Positions 25,184-34,809 of a stretch of DNA of 64,000 nucleotides are shown here, piece after piece; the first letter of the stretch is position 1, and each line of letters begins with the position of its first letter. The stretch is from positions 1,687,268 through 1,751,267 of the forward strand of contig NZ_QAJL01000001.1 of assembly GCF_003852525.1 (NCBI RefSeq). Reading direction: 5' to 3'. Source of the DNA: Pedobacter sp. KBW06. GTDB taxonomy: Bacteria > Bacteroidota > Bacteroidia > Sphingobacteriales > Sphingobacteriaceae. The notes beneath the pieces were generated by a model, which had not been told where the DNA came from, did no database searches, and was given only the letters and a program-made list of their open reading frames with translations. The translations under genes were made by a program, and so were the position numbers.

Positions 25184-26632
25184 TTATTTATATACTGGGT
25201 TTTGAGCAATGTTATTGTTGACCACCTCTTTATCAGGAATCAACCAGATTTGGTTATAGGCACCGATCGGATTGATCAGCCCTGCCCCTCTTCTGTTTTG
25301 AATATTTTGCAGGCTATTCGTCCTTTTCAAATCAAACCAGGTGCTCCCTTCCAGGCAAAGCTCCCATTTCCTTTCCATCCATGCTGCTTCCCGAAACTGC
25401 TGTTGCGACAATCCGCTTAAGTCCGGCACATTGGTCAGGTTTGCTTTATCTACCCTTGCACGTTTTCTGATTTCGTTGATATAAGTATAGGCCGCTCCCG
25501 GTCCGTTTACTTCATTTTCCGCTTCAGCAGCGATTAAATACATTTCTGCCAGTCTGAGGTAGGGAAAGGTATAACTCACGATTGCTCCTGAGGAAGTGGT
25601 TCCGGAAGCTACACCGGAAACATCTGCGAATTTCTGAAAGAAAGGCTTCAGGGTTGTTCCATTCGGGCCTGCAAAGTTTTGAACAATTCCCCATTCTTTT
25701 CTCCGGTCGCCGGTAGCAAAGCTATTGATGAACCAGTCTGCAGGAACAAGGATCGGGTTATAGGTGGCCGCAGTTAAGGTCAGCCCATGTACCGGATTTC
25801 CTCCCAGGCCAGTCACATACAGTTGCTCCCAGATCGACTCAGAGGTATAACCTGTTTTATGAAATACGCCTGCAAAATCATCGGCCAGTTTGAACTTTCC
25901 GGAATTGATTACCGCTACAGCTTTCTCTTTTGCATTGGCAAAGTATTGTGTCTGCTTCAAAGGATTTCCACCCATCGTGAGGTAAACCTTAGCTAATAAT
26001 GCCGTAGAAACCAGTTTATAGACCCTGCCCTGAGCTGTTGTCGACTCAGGAAGGTTTGCTTCCGCATAATTTAAATCTTCCAGGATCAGTTTATAAATTT
26101 CGGTCTGTGCTGTTCTCGGCATTTGTAAATTGGCATAATCTGTAATCGGCTTTACAGGCATAGGAATGTCACCATATAGCTGTACCAAATAAAAATAAGC
26201 ATATGCCCTCAGAAAACGGGCTTCGGCCATCAGTTGTTTTTTCTTCAGCTCTTCCAGCGGGCCTTTAGGCAATTCGTCCAGGATAAAATTTGCATTCTTG
26301 ATGATGGAGTATGCGCCTCCCCAGGCTTCTCTGGTATTGTAATAAAAATCTGCCGGAGCGTTCTGGTACATCGGCAGTGCCTGTTCAAAAGCAGAAGCGG
26401 GAGCACCATAAATATCGGTACACATCTCCAGCATCATCGCCGTGTTTCCGGAGTACAGGGGCAGGCCTGAATAAATCCCCACTACGGCAAGTTCATAACT
26501 ATCAGGGTTCTTAAAAAAATTATCCGGGGAAATAAAGGTCTTAGGATCTTCCTCCAATGCCTTTTTACATCCGGAAATGACGCTGGTCATCAACAATAAG
26601 GTAAGCAGGGAATAGGTGATATATCGTTTCAT
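25184..26632 (-). CDS. SusD/RagB-type outer-membrane lipoprotein
   Basis: A 482-aa SusD-family nutrient-binding lipoprotein from the start MKRYITYSLL. A longer in-frame start at 26671 would overlap the susC stop and bury the signal peptide. The lipobox is VISGC (~Cys22). The SusD fold is seen in the helical TPR-like part (YSIIKNANFILDELP; ARFLRAYAYFYLVQLYGDIP, ~130-150) and the conserved C-terminal block (KWELCLEGSTWFDLKRTN, ~440). It caps the SusC channel encoded 19 nt upstream and delivers ligand to it. Confidence 0.94.
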   Translation of the reverse strand: MKRYITYSLLTLLLMTSVISGCKKALEEDPKTFISPDNFFKNPDSYELAVVGIYSGLPLYSGNTAMMLEMCTDIYGAPASAFEQALPMYQNAPADFYYNTREAWGGAYSIIKNANFILDELPKGPLEELKKKQLMAEARFLRAYAYFYLVQLYGDIPMPVKPITDYANLQMPRTAQTEIYKLILEDLNYAEANLPESTTAQGRVYKLVSTALLAKVYLTMGGNPLKQTQYFANAKEKAVAVINSGKFKLADDFAGVFHKTGYTSESIWEQLYVTGLGGNPVHGLTLTAATYNPILVPADWFINSFATGDRRKEWGIVQNFAGPNGTTLKPFFQKFADVSGVASGTTSSGAIVSYTFPYLRLAEMYLIAAEAENEVNGPGAAYTYINEIRKRARVDKANLTNVPDLSGLSQQQFREAAWMERKWELCLEGSTWFDLKRTNSLQNIQNRRGAGLINPIGAYNQIWLIPDKEVVNNNIAQNPVYK

Positions 26633-26651
26633 GATCTGTTCTTCTAAATGA

Positions 26652-29600
26652 TTAAAAATTAACTTTAACACCAGTGGTAATCGATTTTGCAGCAGGATAA
26701 TTTCCCCTGTCCCATCCGTTTACCGTGGACACAGACCAGGAAACTTCCGGATCATAACCCGAGTAATTAGTGATGGTAAAGTAGTTCTGGGCACTCGCAT
26801 ACAGGCGAATAGAAGCGATGTTCAGGGCCTTCAGGACTTTTGGGGAGAAGGTATATCCCAGTGTCACATCTCTTAGTTTCAGGTAAGAACCGTTTTCCAC
26901 CCAAAGGCTGTTCGCATAATCTCTGGTATTCTGCATACTCGCACTTGAGGGCTTATCGCCGGTATTACTTGTTCCGGGTCCTTTCCATCGGGCATCAAAA
27001 GCTTCCTGTGTTGGCGTCCAAAGGCCATTCAGTGTCAGGTTATATTTCCGGAACTCATTTACGATCTTATTTCCAAAAGAGCCCACAAAGAGCAAACTCA
27101 GGTCGAAGTTTTTATAGCTAAAGCTGTTGTTAAAGCCAAAAGTGAATTTAGGCGTCATATTGGCCAGCACATGTTTGTCCGAATCGTCTACCCTTCCATC
27201 ACCATTGTAATCCAGAAACCGGTATTCTCCTGCATGTTTTTGGGGTTCTCCATTTGCTACCGCTTCGGCATCGGTCTGGTAAACACCAGCTACCGTTTGT
27301 CCGTAGAAGGAATGCATCGGCTGACCAAGAATCATCGGGAACCAGTTTCCTCCAGCCCTCACCTCTTTATATAAAATTGGGCTGCCATTAGCGGCCTTTC
27401 CCAAATCAGTCACTTTATTGGTATTATGGGAGAAGGTCAGGGAAGAAGACCATTTGAAATCCACTCCTTCTATATTTCTGGTGTTCAGCTGGAATTCAAA
27501 ACCACGGTTTTGTACAGAGCCCAGGTTTTGAAGCACGGAACTAAAACCCGAAGACTGAGGCAGGTCTACATTTAACAACAAATCATTGGTCTTTTTATCG
27601 TAGTAATCTGCCGTAAGCTGGATTCTATTTTGGAACAGGCCCAGATCGATTCCCAGGTCGAGCTCTTTGGTGGTTTCCCATTTCAGGCTTCTGTTCGATA
27701 ATGAGCCCAGCTCATAACCCAATACCGGTTGGTTATTAAAAACAGGGTTTACTGCCCTTACCCTGGCCAGGGTCTGATAGGGATCAATCGCCTGGCTTCC
27801 GGAAGCGCCATAGCTCGCCCTCAGTTTCAGGTTGGAGATCGAGGCATTGTTCTTCAAAAAGTCTTCTTCCGATATTTTCCAGGCCAGTGCCGCGGAAGGG
27901 AAAAAGGCGTACTTGTTGTTTTCTCCGAAAACCGAAGAGCCGTCGAACCTTCCCGTAAAAGTCGCAAAGTACCGGCCCATGTAATCATAATTGATTCTGC
28001 CGAGATAAGAAAGCAGGCTTCTTTCTCCAAAAGAAGTAGTAGGCAATGCTTTGTTGGTGGCTCCCTGAATGTTATTATTCAGGTAATCATCCGTCACAAA
28101 TCCCGAAGCTATATTGCTGTTCAATCCTTCAGCTTTATCATACTGATAACTAAATCCGGCCAGCAGGTCCAGGTGATGCGCGCCAAAGACCTTATTATAG
28201 TTCAGCGTATTTTCATTGACAAAAGAAGAGCTGTTGGTATAGCTTTTAGCCGCTTTACCAGCCGGCTGTCCGAAAGTAATGCTTGGCGGGTTATACGTAT
28301 CGATCTTATTGTTGTTGGCATCGATACTTACACTGCTTTTAAACTTCAGGTCTTTAATCACTTCATAGGTAAAAGCGGCACTTCCTAAAATCCGGAGGGT
28401 ATTGCTGGGATTGTATTGTTCTTTTGCCACGCCTACCGGATTTGTTTGTCCCCAGCTCACGCCTGTAAAGACCGTATATTTTCCATTGGCATCGTATACG
28501 CCCTGGGTAGGCGGCATCACCATCGTCTGAAAAGGCACCCCACCAAAATCTGCACCGGCATAATTGGCCTGTTTATACCGGTCCTGAACGATCGATAAGT
28601 TGGTATTGAATTTTAATTTTTCAGTTAATTTCTGGTCCAGGTTGATTCTGGAAGAGAACCTTCTGTAGTTTGAATTTTCGATGATTCCATTCTGATCGAA
28701 GTAGCCCAGCGAAGTATAATACTTTGTGTTCTCAGAACCTCCGGAAAAAGATAAGGTATGGTTCTGAACAGGCGCAGTTTTGTAAACCAGGGCCTGCCAG
28801 TCTGTACCTTTCCCCAGTGCCCTGATTTGATCATCAGTAAAAGGCAGGGCTTTGCCATCATTGGCAGCCACTTCATTCTGGAGCTGTCCGTATTCCGAGG
28901 CATCAATCAGGTCTTTTCTTTTTCTGAGGTTTTGAAAACCATAATATCCATCATAATTCACCTGCAATTTTCCGCTTTTTCCGCTTTTTGTAGTGATCAT
29001 GATGACCCCATTCGCTCCTCTGGAACCATAGATTGCAGTGGAAGATGCATCTTTCAGCACATCAATCGTGGCGATATCATCCACATTGAGCTGGGCAGAA
29101 AGCCCCTGAGATAAAATCCCATCGATCACATATAGGGGTGCATTATCACCGCTGATGGAGTTGGTTCCGCGAATGGAGATTTTCATTCCTTCACCAGGCT
29201 GTCCTGAGCCCTGGTTCACCTGTACACCAGCCATTTGTCCCTGTAAAGTCTGGGCCACATTGGAAATACCCTTTACCTGCGTGATCTTTTCAGACCCGAT
29301 GGAAGATACCGATCCCGTCAGGTCGGTCTTTTTTACCGCACCATAGCCGACCACTACCACCGATTCCAGCTGTGCGGGTTCCTCTTCCAGAACGATGTCC
29401 GACATTGCGGCCCCTTCTACCTTTATTTCTCTCTTTTTAAAACCTATAAAGCTAAAAACAATCAAATCTCCGGGGTTTGCGCTGAGGGAGAACCTGCCTT
29501 GTGTATCCGTGCTCGTTCCCTTTCCGGCGATTCCTTTCAGGGTCACGCTTACTCCCGGCAGCGGTTGTCCTTTCCCGTCCAGCACCCTTCCTTTGACTTC

Positions 29601-29996
29601 AATCGCGAGGACAAGGGGGCTATTTAACTGATCGCCGGGCAGCTCCTTTTCAACAATGGCTATATTTTTACCAATCACTTTAAACGTTAAAGGCAGGTCT
29701 TTAAGACATTGGGTCAACACCTCATTAATGGATGCATTTTTCAGTTTTACCGAAACATTTACACGGCTTGCATCATAGTTCTTTATGAAGAACACATAAT
29801 CCGTTTGTTTTTCGATCAGCTGGAAGACTTTATCCAGCGTGGTATGCCGTTCGTTGAGGTTGATCTGGCTATATCCTTTTGCACTCGCGTACATCAGGCC
29901 TATCATCATCAGGAAAGTGGTTAATTTCATGACTATAAGTATTTTTCTTGGGCGCCATGTTTGGGGCATAGCTAGGTTAAAAGCATTTATTTTCAT
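26652..29996 (-). CDS. SusC/RagA TonB-dependent transporter with STN signalling domain
   Basis: An 1114-aa outer-membrane transporter. After an N-terminal extension and signal sequence (MKLTTFLMMIGLMYASAKGY) comes an STN domain (~45-120), a carboxypeptidase-like regulatory repeat (~133-205; GRVLDGKGQPLPGVSVTLKG), the plug (GQMAGVQVNQGSGQPGEGMK; ~250-340) and the barrel. The STN domain fits cell-surface signalling to the FecR protein upstream, which then releases the ECF sigma factor. The ligand is probably a glycan, judged by the beta-helix enzyme two genes on. It shares its first codons (MKINAFNL) and leader with the SusC at 38979-42368. Confidence 0.95.
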   Translation of the reverse strand: MKINAFNLAMPQTWRPRKILIVMKLTTFLMMIGLMYASAKGYSQINLNERHTTLDKVFQLIEKQTDYVFFIKNYDASRVNVSVKLKNASINEVLTQCLKDLPLTFKVIGKNIAIVEKELPGDQLNSPLVLAIEVKGRVLDGKGQPLPGVSVTLKGIAGKGTSTDTQGRFSLSANPGDLIVFSFIGFKKREIKVEGAAMSDIVLEEEPAQLESVVVVGYGAVKKTDLTGSVSSIGSEKITQVKGISNVAQTLQGQMAGVQVNQGSGQPGEGMKISIRGTNSISGDNAPLYVIDGILSQGLSAQLNVDDIATIDVLKDASSTAIYGSRGANGVIMITTKSGKSGKLQVNYDGYYGFQNLRKRKDLIDASEYGQLQNEVAANDGKALPFTDDQIRALGKGTDWQALVYKTAPVQNHTLSFSGGSENTKYYTSLGYFDQNGIIENSNYRRFSSRINLDQKLTEKLKFNTNLSIVQDRYKQANYAGADFGGVPFQTMVMPPTQGVYDANGKYTVFTGVSWGQTNPVGVAKEQYNPSNTLRILGSAAFTYEVIKDLKFKSSVSIDANNNKIDTYNPPSITFGQPAGKAAKSYTNSSSFVNENTLNYNKVFGAHHLDLLAGFSYQYDKAEGLNSNIASGFVTDDYLNNNIQGATNKALPTTSFGERSLLSYLGRINYDYMGRYFATFTGRFDGSSVFGENNKYAFFPSAALAWKISEEDFLKNNASISNLKLRASYGASGSQAIDPYQTLARVRAVNPVFNNQPVLGYELGSLSNRSLKWETTKELDLGIDLGLFQNRIQLTADYYDKKTNDLLLNVDLPQSSGFSSVLQNLGSVQNRGFEFQLNTRNIEGVDFKWSSSLTFSHNTNKVTDLGKAANGSPILYKEVRAGGNWFPMILGQPMHSFYGQTVAGVYQTDAEAVANGEPQKHAGEYRFLDYNGDGRVDDSDKHVLANMTPKFTFGFNNSFSYKNFDLSLLFVGSFGNKIVNEFRKYNLTLNGLWTPTQEAFDARWKGPGTSNTGDKPSSASMQNTRDYANSLWVENGSYLKLRDVTLGYTFSPKVLKALNIASIRLYASAQNYFTITNYSGYDPEVSWSVSTVNGWDRGNYPAAKSITTGVKVNF

Positions 29997-30010
29997 ACTT
30001 TTGAGTGTTT

Positions 30011-30083
30011 GGGTTAATACAAGAATTCGTTTCCAATTGATTTTTTTATTCCTGATTTCATCAGAAATCCGGGTTGACTCAAA
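30011..30083 (-). promoter_or_regulatory. Conserved susC leader elements (locus 1)
   Basis: On the minus strand a TTTGAGTCAACCC box (30071-30083) is followed by a CTGAT-ATCAG hairpin, an A-rich run and GTATTAACCC (30011-30020) just before susC. The same order occurs in front of the second susC (42385-42447). This is probably the ECF-dependent promoter region or a 5' UTR control element. Confidence 0.5.
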
Positions 30084-30089
30084 TACTTA

Positions 30090-30125
30090 CCGTAGAAGTA
30101 CTTCGAATACTTCTGCGGTTTTTTT
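30090..30125 (+). terminator. Plus-strand intrinsic terminator between fecR and susC (locus 1)
   Basis: An 11-bp stem (CCGTAGAAGTA/TACTTCTGCGG, one G-U pair) with a 7-nt loop, then seven T on the plus strand. The flanking genes run on the minus strand, where no T-run follows, so it would end an antisense transcript and not fecR. Confidence 0.65.
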
Positions 30126-30216
30126 ATGTCGTTCCCCTAACGGTGGTTCACCGTGTCCTGAGTGCTCTTTTCATGTGTAAGTTTGGTTTAGATTTGGTTG
30201 TTTTGTTGGTTATTGT

Positions 30217-31371
30217 CTATTTCTTTTTAGCCGAAGGAGATAGAATGCTCATTTTTTTTCCTTCGATCTTAAAATTAACTTTCGAAAAGCTGAGGAGTTC
30301 CAGGGTCTGTGCAAGGCTGGTATTCCGGTGAACCTTTCCGGAGAACAAGGTTGGCGGAACCTCTCCCGTATAGCTCACCTCTACATCATACCATCTGGAC
30401 AACTGACGCATCAGCGTTTGCAGACTGGCATTTTTAAACATAAAGTATCCTTCTTTCCAGGCGATGGCCATTTCGGTATCAACCTCCTCCACTTCGATCC
30501 TGTTTCCTTTAATTAGCGCCTGTTCTCCAGGTTTAAGTACTGCCAGATGTCCGGATTCCTTTACCTTCACGCTCCCCTCCAATAAAGTGGTCCTGATGCC
30601 ATTTTCATCAGGATAGGCGTTCACATTAAAATGCGTTCCCAATACTTCTACCTCCTGTTTATTGCTGAGCACTCGGAAAGGTTTTACTACATCATGGGCA
30701 ACTTCAAAATAGCCTTCCCCTTTCAGTTCCACCCTTCTTTCTCCGGCAACAAACCGGGTGGGGTATTTCAGCGCCGAAGATGAGTTTAGCCAGACTCTGG
30801 TTCCATCGGGTAAATTGATCTGATACTGTCCTCCTTTTGGGGTTTCTATCGTATTATAGGTGATGGGGGCATTTGCATTTTGAGCGCTGGAAGGATCTAT
30901 AGCGTAGATCAGTTGTCCCTCTGCTGTTTTACTGATATTGATTCCTGCCTGTTCTGCAATCTTGCCTTCTCCCACATCGGTCAGGATGACCTTCTCGCCA
31001 TTGGCTAAGGTGAGGATGGCCTTATTTCCCCCTGCGGGAATATCCTGAATATAGGATGTGGCTTTTTGCCGGGAAACAGGCAGATAGTTTGTTTTATAGA
31101 AATAAGTCCCTGCCGCAATGCAGAATAACACCGCCGCTGCCGCCGCTATCCGGGGCCAGATTTTAGGTGCTGCTTTTTGTGCCGAAAGTCCTGATCTTTT
31201 AAGTGTGCCTTCCCAGATCTCTTTATTGAGGTGTTCGAAATCTTCATCTTCAGTCAGCCGTTTTCCGGAAGCTTCTTTCATATACCAATGGTCTACCCAT
31301 GCCCTTTCTTCCGGGCTTGCGGTTCCATTGTTATATTTATCGATCAATAGCTGTGCTTCCTGCCTGTCCAT
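30217..31371 (-). CDS. FecR-type anti-sigma factor (locus 1)
   Basis: A 384-aa FecR-family protein from the start MDRQEAQLLIDKY. An upstream in-frame ATG at 31419 adds an atypical extension. It has a cytosolic ASD-like region (~1-75), one membrane helix (IAAAAAVLFCIAAGTYFY), a FecR domain (IETPKGGQYQINLPDGTRVW, then LKYPTRF...RVELKGEGYFEVAHD) and a C-terminal DUF4974-like domain (LMRQLSRWYDVEVSYTG). It would hold the ECF sigma factor until the STN domain of SusC signals substrate. The sigma gene ends 98 nt upstream. Confidence 0.94.
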   Translation of the reverse strand: MDRQEAQLLIDKYNNGTASPEERAWVDHWYMKEASGKRLTEDEDFEHLNKEIWEGTLKRSGLSAQKAAPKIWPRIAAAAAVLFCIAAGTYFYKTNYLPVSRQKATSYIQDIPAGGNKAILTLANGEKVILTDVGEGKIAEQAGINISKTAEGQLIYAIDPSSAQNANAPITYNTIETPKGGQYQINLPDGTRVWLNSSSALKYPTRFVAGERRVELKGEGYFEVAHDVVKPFRVLSNKQEVEVLGTHFNVNAYPDENGIRTTLLEGSVKVKESGHLAVLKPGEQALIKGNRIEVEEVDTEMAIAWKEGYFMFKNASLQTLMRQLSRWYDVEVSYTGEVPPTLFSGKVHRNTSLAQTLELLSFSKVNFKIEGKKMSILSPSAKKK

Positions 31372-31469
31372 AGTTTTAGGATTTAAGGTAGAGTTTCCTC
31401 CCCATTTAAAATAAAACACATGAAAGCTCCCCGGGGGGTATCGGGTATTAAAAAATATTTAACCGATGA

Positions 31470-32057
31470 TCAGCGAAGAAAGGCAAGTACTAAAAGCGCC
31501 GCTCCACCCGATGTTTTCAAATGATGTTTGATTGCTTTTATTGAATTGTGCACCTGCTTTTTAACGGTTTCTTCCGAAATTCCCAATCGCTCTGCAATCT
31601 CTTTGTAGGAGAGGTTTTCTTTTCTGCTCAATTCAAACACCTGTTTCATCCGGGGCGGAAGGCTTTGAATTTCGCGTTCGATTGCTGCTGCCAGGTCACG
31701 TTCGTTCAACTCATCCATCGTTGCTGTACTGGACTCGTTGATAAATTTGGCCAGGGAATTTAAATAAGCAGCCTGAAATTTGTTCTTCCGGATCAGGTTT
31801 AACACCTTATTCTTTGCCATCACATAGAGGTAGCCGGAAAGGTTCAGCTGATCCGGAATCCGGTCGGAACTGATCCATAAGGAGCTGAAAAGTTCCTGAA
31901 TGACATCTTTTGATTCTTCTTCATCGAGCAACATTTTATACACATGGCCGTACATGATCCGCCAGTATCTGTCGTAGATTTCTGTAAATGCGGCCTGGTT
32001 ACCGGTCTTTAAAAGAGCCACCAATTCCTGATCAGAAAGCCTGTGCTGAAATGTCAT
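31470..32057 (-). CDS. ECF RNA polymerase sigma factor (locus 1)
   Basis: A 195-aa FecI/Bacteroides-type ECF sigma-70 factor. Region 2 is seen in EIYDRYWRIMYGHVYKML and DVIQELFSSLW (~22-65). Region 4 has the HTH in ENLSYKEIAERLGISEETVK (~150-170). A short hydrophobic tail (AALLVLAFL) ends the protein. It would drive transcription of the susC-susD-glycosidase genes downstream under FecR control. It is on the same strand, directly before fecR. Confidence 0.95.
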   Translation of the reverse strand: MTFQHRLSDQELVALLKTGNQAAFTEIYDRYWRIMYGHVYKMLLDEEESKDVIQELFSSLWISSDRIPDQLNLSGYLYVMAKNKVLNLIRKNKFQAAYLNSLAKFINESSTATMDELNERDLAAAIEREIQSLPPRMKQVFELSRKENLSYKEIAERLGISEETVKKQVHNSIKAIKHHLKTSGGAALLVLAFLR

Positions 32058-32173
32058 TCGTTATTTATCCCCCAACGAATATAGGAAAACTGGCAACAAT
32101 TGCCTGTAAGCTGAGTTCTAAATCTTTCGCCCGAAAGCCTCTGACCAGCAGATTGCTTAGCCAGCTGGTGTTT

Positions 32174-33097
32174 TTAGTTCTGAGGCCTGTTTAGCTGAAG
32201 CTGATAATTTCCGGGGGTGATACCTTCCATTTTTTTGAAAGCACGGATAAAATAATTCGCGTCGCTAAATCCAAGCTCGTAACTTATTGCAGCTATTTTT
32301 GCATTCGGATCGCTCAGCAACTGCTTTGCCCTGATGATCTTTTCCGAAAGGATAAAGTCGTTGGGACTAATGCCCAGTTCCCGTTTAAACAACCTGTAAA
32401 AACTCGCTTTACTCATACAGGCCTTGTCGGTGAGGCTTTTGATGTTGATCTTTTCGCTCAGGTTGGCCTTAATGTAATTGAGCACATAGGTTAGCGGATT
32501 GCGATTGGTATTGCCGGTATCGCCAACCATCGTGTTCAGGTTTTGGCTTTGCATGATGCGCACCAGCAGCTCTTTCAGGGTGAGGTCTGCAAGGATATCT
32601 TTGGAGCCCGATCTTTCGGAACAGATCCGCACCACCTTATTGATTAAAGCGGCAATCTCCTCATTGTTTTGAAAATGATATTTATCGTAATTTAACATCC
32701 ATTTACTGGAAGGGTCTTCTTTTGGAAAAAACTCATTCAGGTAGCTGATCGTCTTTTTAATCTGTTCCTGATCGATGGCGAGTGCGATGCATTGGGTGGG
32801 GTTCTCATTTGTGGCTTCCGGAAAATCAATATTCATCGCTAAAGAAGGAGGAATAATTACCGTTTGCCCGGGATAATAGTCAAACTCCTCCCGTTCCTGT
32901 AAATGCATTACCTTTTTCCCCCTCAGCATACTGGTGATTACAAAATCATTAAAACTAAGGGGCACATTGTACGATTCCCTGTAAGTTTCAAAAACATTCA
33001 ATTCGCAGCTTTCCAGCGTATAAGCCGTTCTGTTCTCCACAAGGGTCAGTAAACTTTCTGGTCGGCTAAGGCCTAATGGATTTAGTCTGTGCTGCAT
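32174..33097 (-). CDS. AraC-family transcriptional regulator
   Basis: A 307-aa regulator from the start MQHRLNPLGLSRPESL. An in-frame ATG 36 nt upstream is less likely. The N-terminal ~190 residues form an AraC-binding-type sensor domain (SMLRGKKVMHLQEREEFDYY, then PGQTVIIPP). The C-terminal two-HTH domain (~210-300) has SLTDKACMSKASFYRLFKRE and YELGFSDANYFIRAFKK. It is divergent from the aldehyde dehydrogenase gene, and the same pair with DUF779 occurs in many bacteria, so it probably activates that gene in response to an aldehyde or alcohol. Confidence 0.92.
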   Translation of the reverse strand: MQHRLNPLGLSRPESLLTLVENRTAYTLESCELNVFETYRESYNVPLSFNDFVITSMLRGKKVMHLQEREEFDYYPGQTVIIPPSLAMNIDFPEATNENPTQCIALAIDQEQIKKTISYLNEFFPKEDPSSKWMLNYDKYHFQNNEEIAALINKVVRICSERSGSKDILADLTLKELLVRIMQSQNLNTMVGDTGNTNRNPLTYVLNYIKANLSEKINIKSLTDKACMSKASFYRLFKRELGISPNDFILSEKIIRAKQLLSDPNAKIAAISYELGFSDANYFIRAFKKMEGITPGNYQLQLNRPQN

Positions 33098-33162
33098 ATC
33101 AATATGATTTTTTAGTGCTATACAATGAAACAATTATACTATCTACCCCCGGGATATTGCCC

Positions 33163-33170
33163 TAGGTTTG
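33163..33170 (+). promoter_or_regulatory. -7 element (TAGGTTTG) before the aldehyde dehydrogenase
   Basis: TAGGTTTG fits TAnnTTTG and gives a ~60-nt leader. No -33 TTG is visible at the normal distance, which fits a promoter that depends on the adjacent AraC-type activator. Confidence 0.5.
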
Positions 33171-33235
33171 TATAAGCAGGGATGAACCTGCAGAAATAAA
33201 TATACTTCATAAATCATTAAAAAGACGATATATTC

Positions 33236-34741
33236 ATGGAAAATCAAGTAAAAAGACCGTCATTTAAACCGCAATACGACAATTTCATCGGAGGTAAATT
33301 TGTAGCTCCTGTAAAGGGCATTTATTTTGACAACATCTCTCCAATTGATGGAAAAGTATTTACCAAAGCGGCAAGATCCAGCAAAGAAGATGTGGAACTG
33401 GCCCTTGATGCAGCACATGAGGCCTTCAAAACATGGAGTAAAAGTTCGCCTACCTACAGGAGTAACATCTTACTTCAGGTTGCACAAAAAATCGAAGACA
33501 ATTTAGAATACCTGGCGACAGTAGAAACGATAGATAACGGAAAAGCCATCCGGGAAACACTGGCCGCAGACCTGCCATTGGTGGTAGATCATTTCAGGTA
33601 TTTTGCAGGGGTGATCAGAGGAGATGAAGGCACTATTTCCGAACACGATGAACATACGGTCAGCATTGCTTTACATGAACCAATCGGTGTGGTGGCGCAG
33701 ATCATTCCATGGAATTTCCCCTTGCTTATGGCCACCTGGAAAATTGCACCGGCCCTTGCTGCAGGATGTTGCACCGTAGTTAAACCGGCAGAACAAACAC
33801 CGGTTTCCATTATTATTTTAATGGAGCTCATCGGCGACATTCTTCCTCCGGGCGTGCTGAACATCGTGAACGGATATGGAATAGAAGTCGGGAAGCCATT
33901 GGCTACCTCATCCAGGATCTCCAAAGTTGCCTTTACGGGCAGCACCACTTCCGGACGTCTGATCATGCAATATGCGGCAGAAAACATCATTCCTTCAACG
34001 ATGGAACTGGGTGGAAAATCACCGAACATCTTCTTTGAATCGGTAGCGGATGAGGACGATGCCTTTTTCGACAAAGCGGTAGAAGGTGCAGTCATGTTTG
34101 CCCTAAACCAGGGAGAGATCTGTACCTGCCCTTCCAGATTGCTGATCCAGGAAAGCATCTACGATAAATTTATTGAGCGGGTTATTGAACGGACTAAAGC
34201 GATAAAAATAGCACACCCATTGGATAAAACCAGTATGATGGGCGCCCAAACCTCTAACGAGCAGTACCAGAAAATCCTTTCTTACCTCAGCATCGGTAAA
34301 GAAGAAGGTGCAGAAGTGCTGACCGGCGGATCGGCCAACAAACTGGAAGCTGACCTGGAGAGCGGCTATTATATCGAGCCAACCATCTTAAAAGGGCATA
34401 ATAAAATGCGCATCTTTCAGGAGGAAATTTTCGGACCTGTAGTTTGTGTGACCACCTTTAAAACAGTGGAAGAAGCGATAGAAATTGCCAATGATACGTT
34501 ATACGGACTGGGTGCAGGTGTCTGGACCCGTGATGCCCATCAACTCTATCAGGTACCAAGGGCCATCCAGGCAGGACGTGTATGGGTAAACCAATACCAT
34601 GCCTACCCTGCGCATGCGCCATTCGGTGGATATAAGAAATCCGGTTTCGGCAGGGAAAACCATAAAATGATGTTGGATCATTACCGCAGCACGAAAAACA
34701 TGTTGATCTCTTATGATAAAAACAAATTAGGATTTTTTTAA
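33236..34741 (+). CDS. NAD(P)-dependent aldehyde dehydrogenase (AldB/ExaC type)
   Basis: A 501-aa aldehyde dehydrogenase that oxidises aldehydes to acids. Seen are the cofactor and active-site motifs [12 protein letters not shown] (~162-173), [19 protein letters not shown] (general base Glu257) and [11 protein letters not shown] with catalytic Cys296. The GEICTCPSR form is that of the AldB/ExaC/acetaldehyde dehydrogenase II group. The divergent AraC regulator and the following DUF779 gene are typical companions of this group. It would remove short aldehydes from alcohol metabolism or stress. Confidence 0.95.
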   Translation: MENQVKRPSFKPQYDNFIGGKFVAPVKGIYFDNISPIDGKVFTKAARSSKEDVELALDAAHEAFKTWSKSSPTYRSNILLQVAQKIEDNLEYLATVETIDNGKAIRETLAADLPLVVDHFRYFAGVIRGDEGTISEHDEHTVSIALHEPIGVVAQIIPWNFPLLMATWKIAPALAAGCCTVVKPAEQTPVSIIILMELIGDILPPGVLNIVNGYGIEVGKPLATSSRISKVAFTGSTTSGRLIMQYAAENIIPSTMELGGKSPNIFFESVADEDDAFFDKAVEGAVMFALNQGEICTCPSRLLIQESIYDKFIERVIERTKAIKIAHPLDKTSMMGAQTSNEQYQKILSYLSIGKEEGAEVLTGGSANKLEADLESGYYIEPTILKGHNKMRIFQEEIFGPVVCVTTFKTVEEAIEIANDTLYGLGAGVWTRDAHQLYQVPRAIQAGRVWVNQYHAYPAHAPFGGYKKSGFGRENHKMMLDHYRSTKNMLISYDKNKLGFF

Positions 34742-34755
34742 TGGTTGAAGTTCAT

Positions 34756-34789
34756 TCCCGGGTTAACCCTGTTAATCCGGGAGTTTTTT
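34756..34789 (+). terminator. Terminator between aldehyde dehydrogenase and DUF779 gene
   Basis: A 12-bp stem TCCCGGGTTAAC/GTTAATCCGGGA (one G-U pair) with a 3-nt loop, followed by G and six T. It lies 20 nt before the DUF779 start, so the second gene may be expressed by read-through at a lower level. Confidence 0.8.
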
Positions 34790-34809
34790 AATCAAATTCA
34801 TCAAATACC

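Larger units (their letters stand above)
30010..30125 (+). ncRNA. Possible antisense RNA across the susC leader (locus 1)
   Basis: TACTTTTG at 29996-30003 reads as a plus-strand TAnnTTTG element at the susC start codon. A plus-strand intrinsic terminator ends at 30125, and no plus-strand gene lies between. An antisense RNA of ~115 nt would cover the susC ribosome-binding region. Bacteroides PUL-associated sRNAs (DonS class) have this layout. No -33 element is clear. Confidence 0.28.

Noticed and set aside
26633..26671. Upstream start for the first SusD
   Set aside because: It would overlap the susC stop and place residues before a perfect lipoprotein signal peptide.
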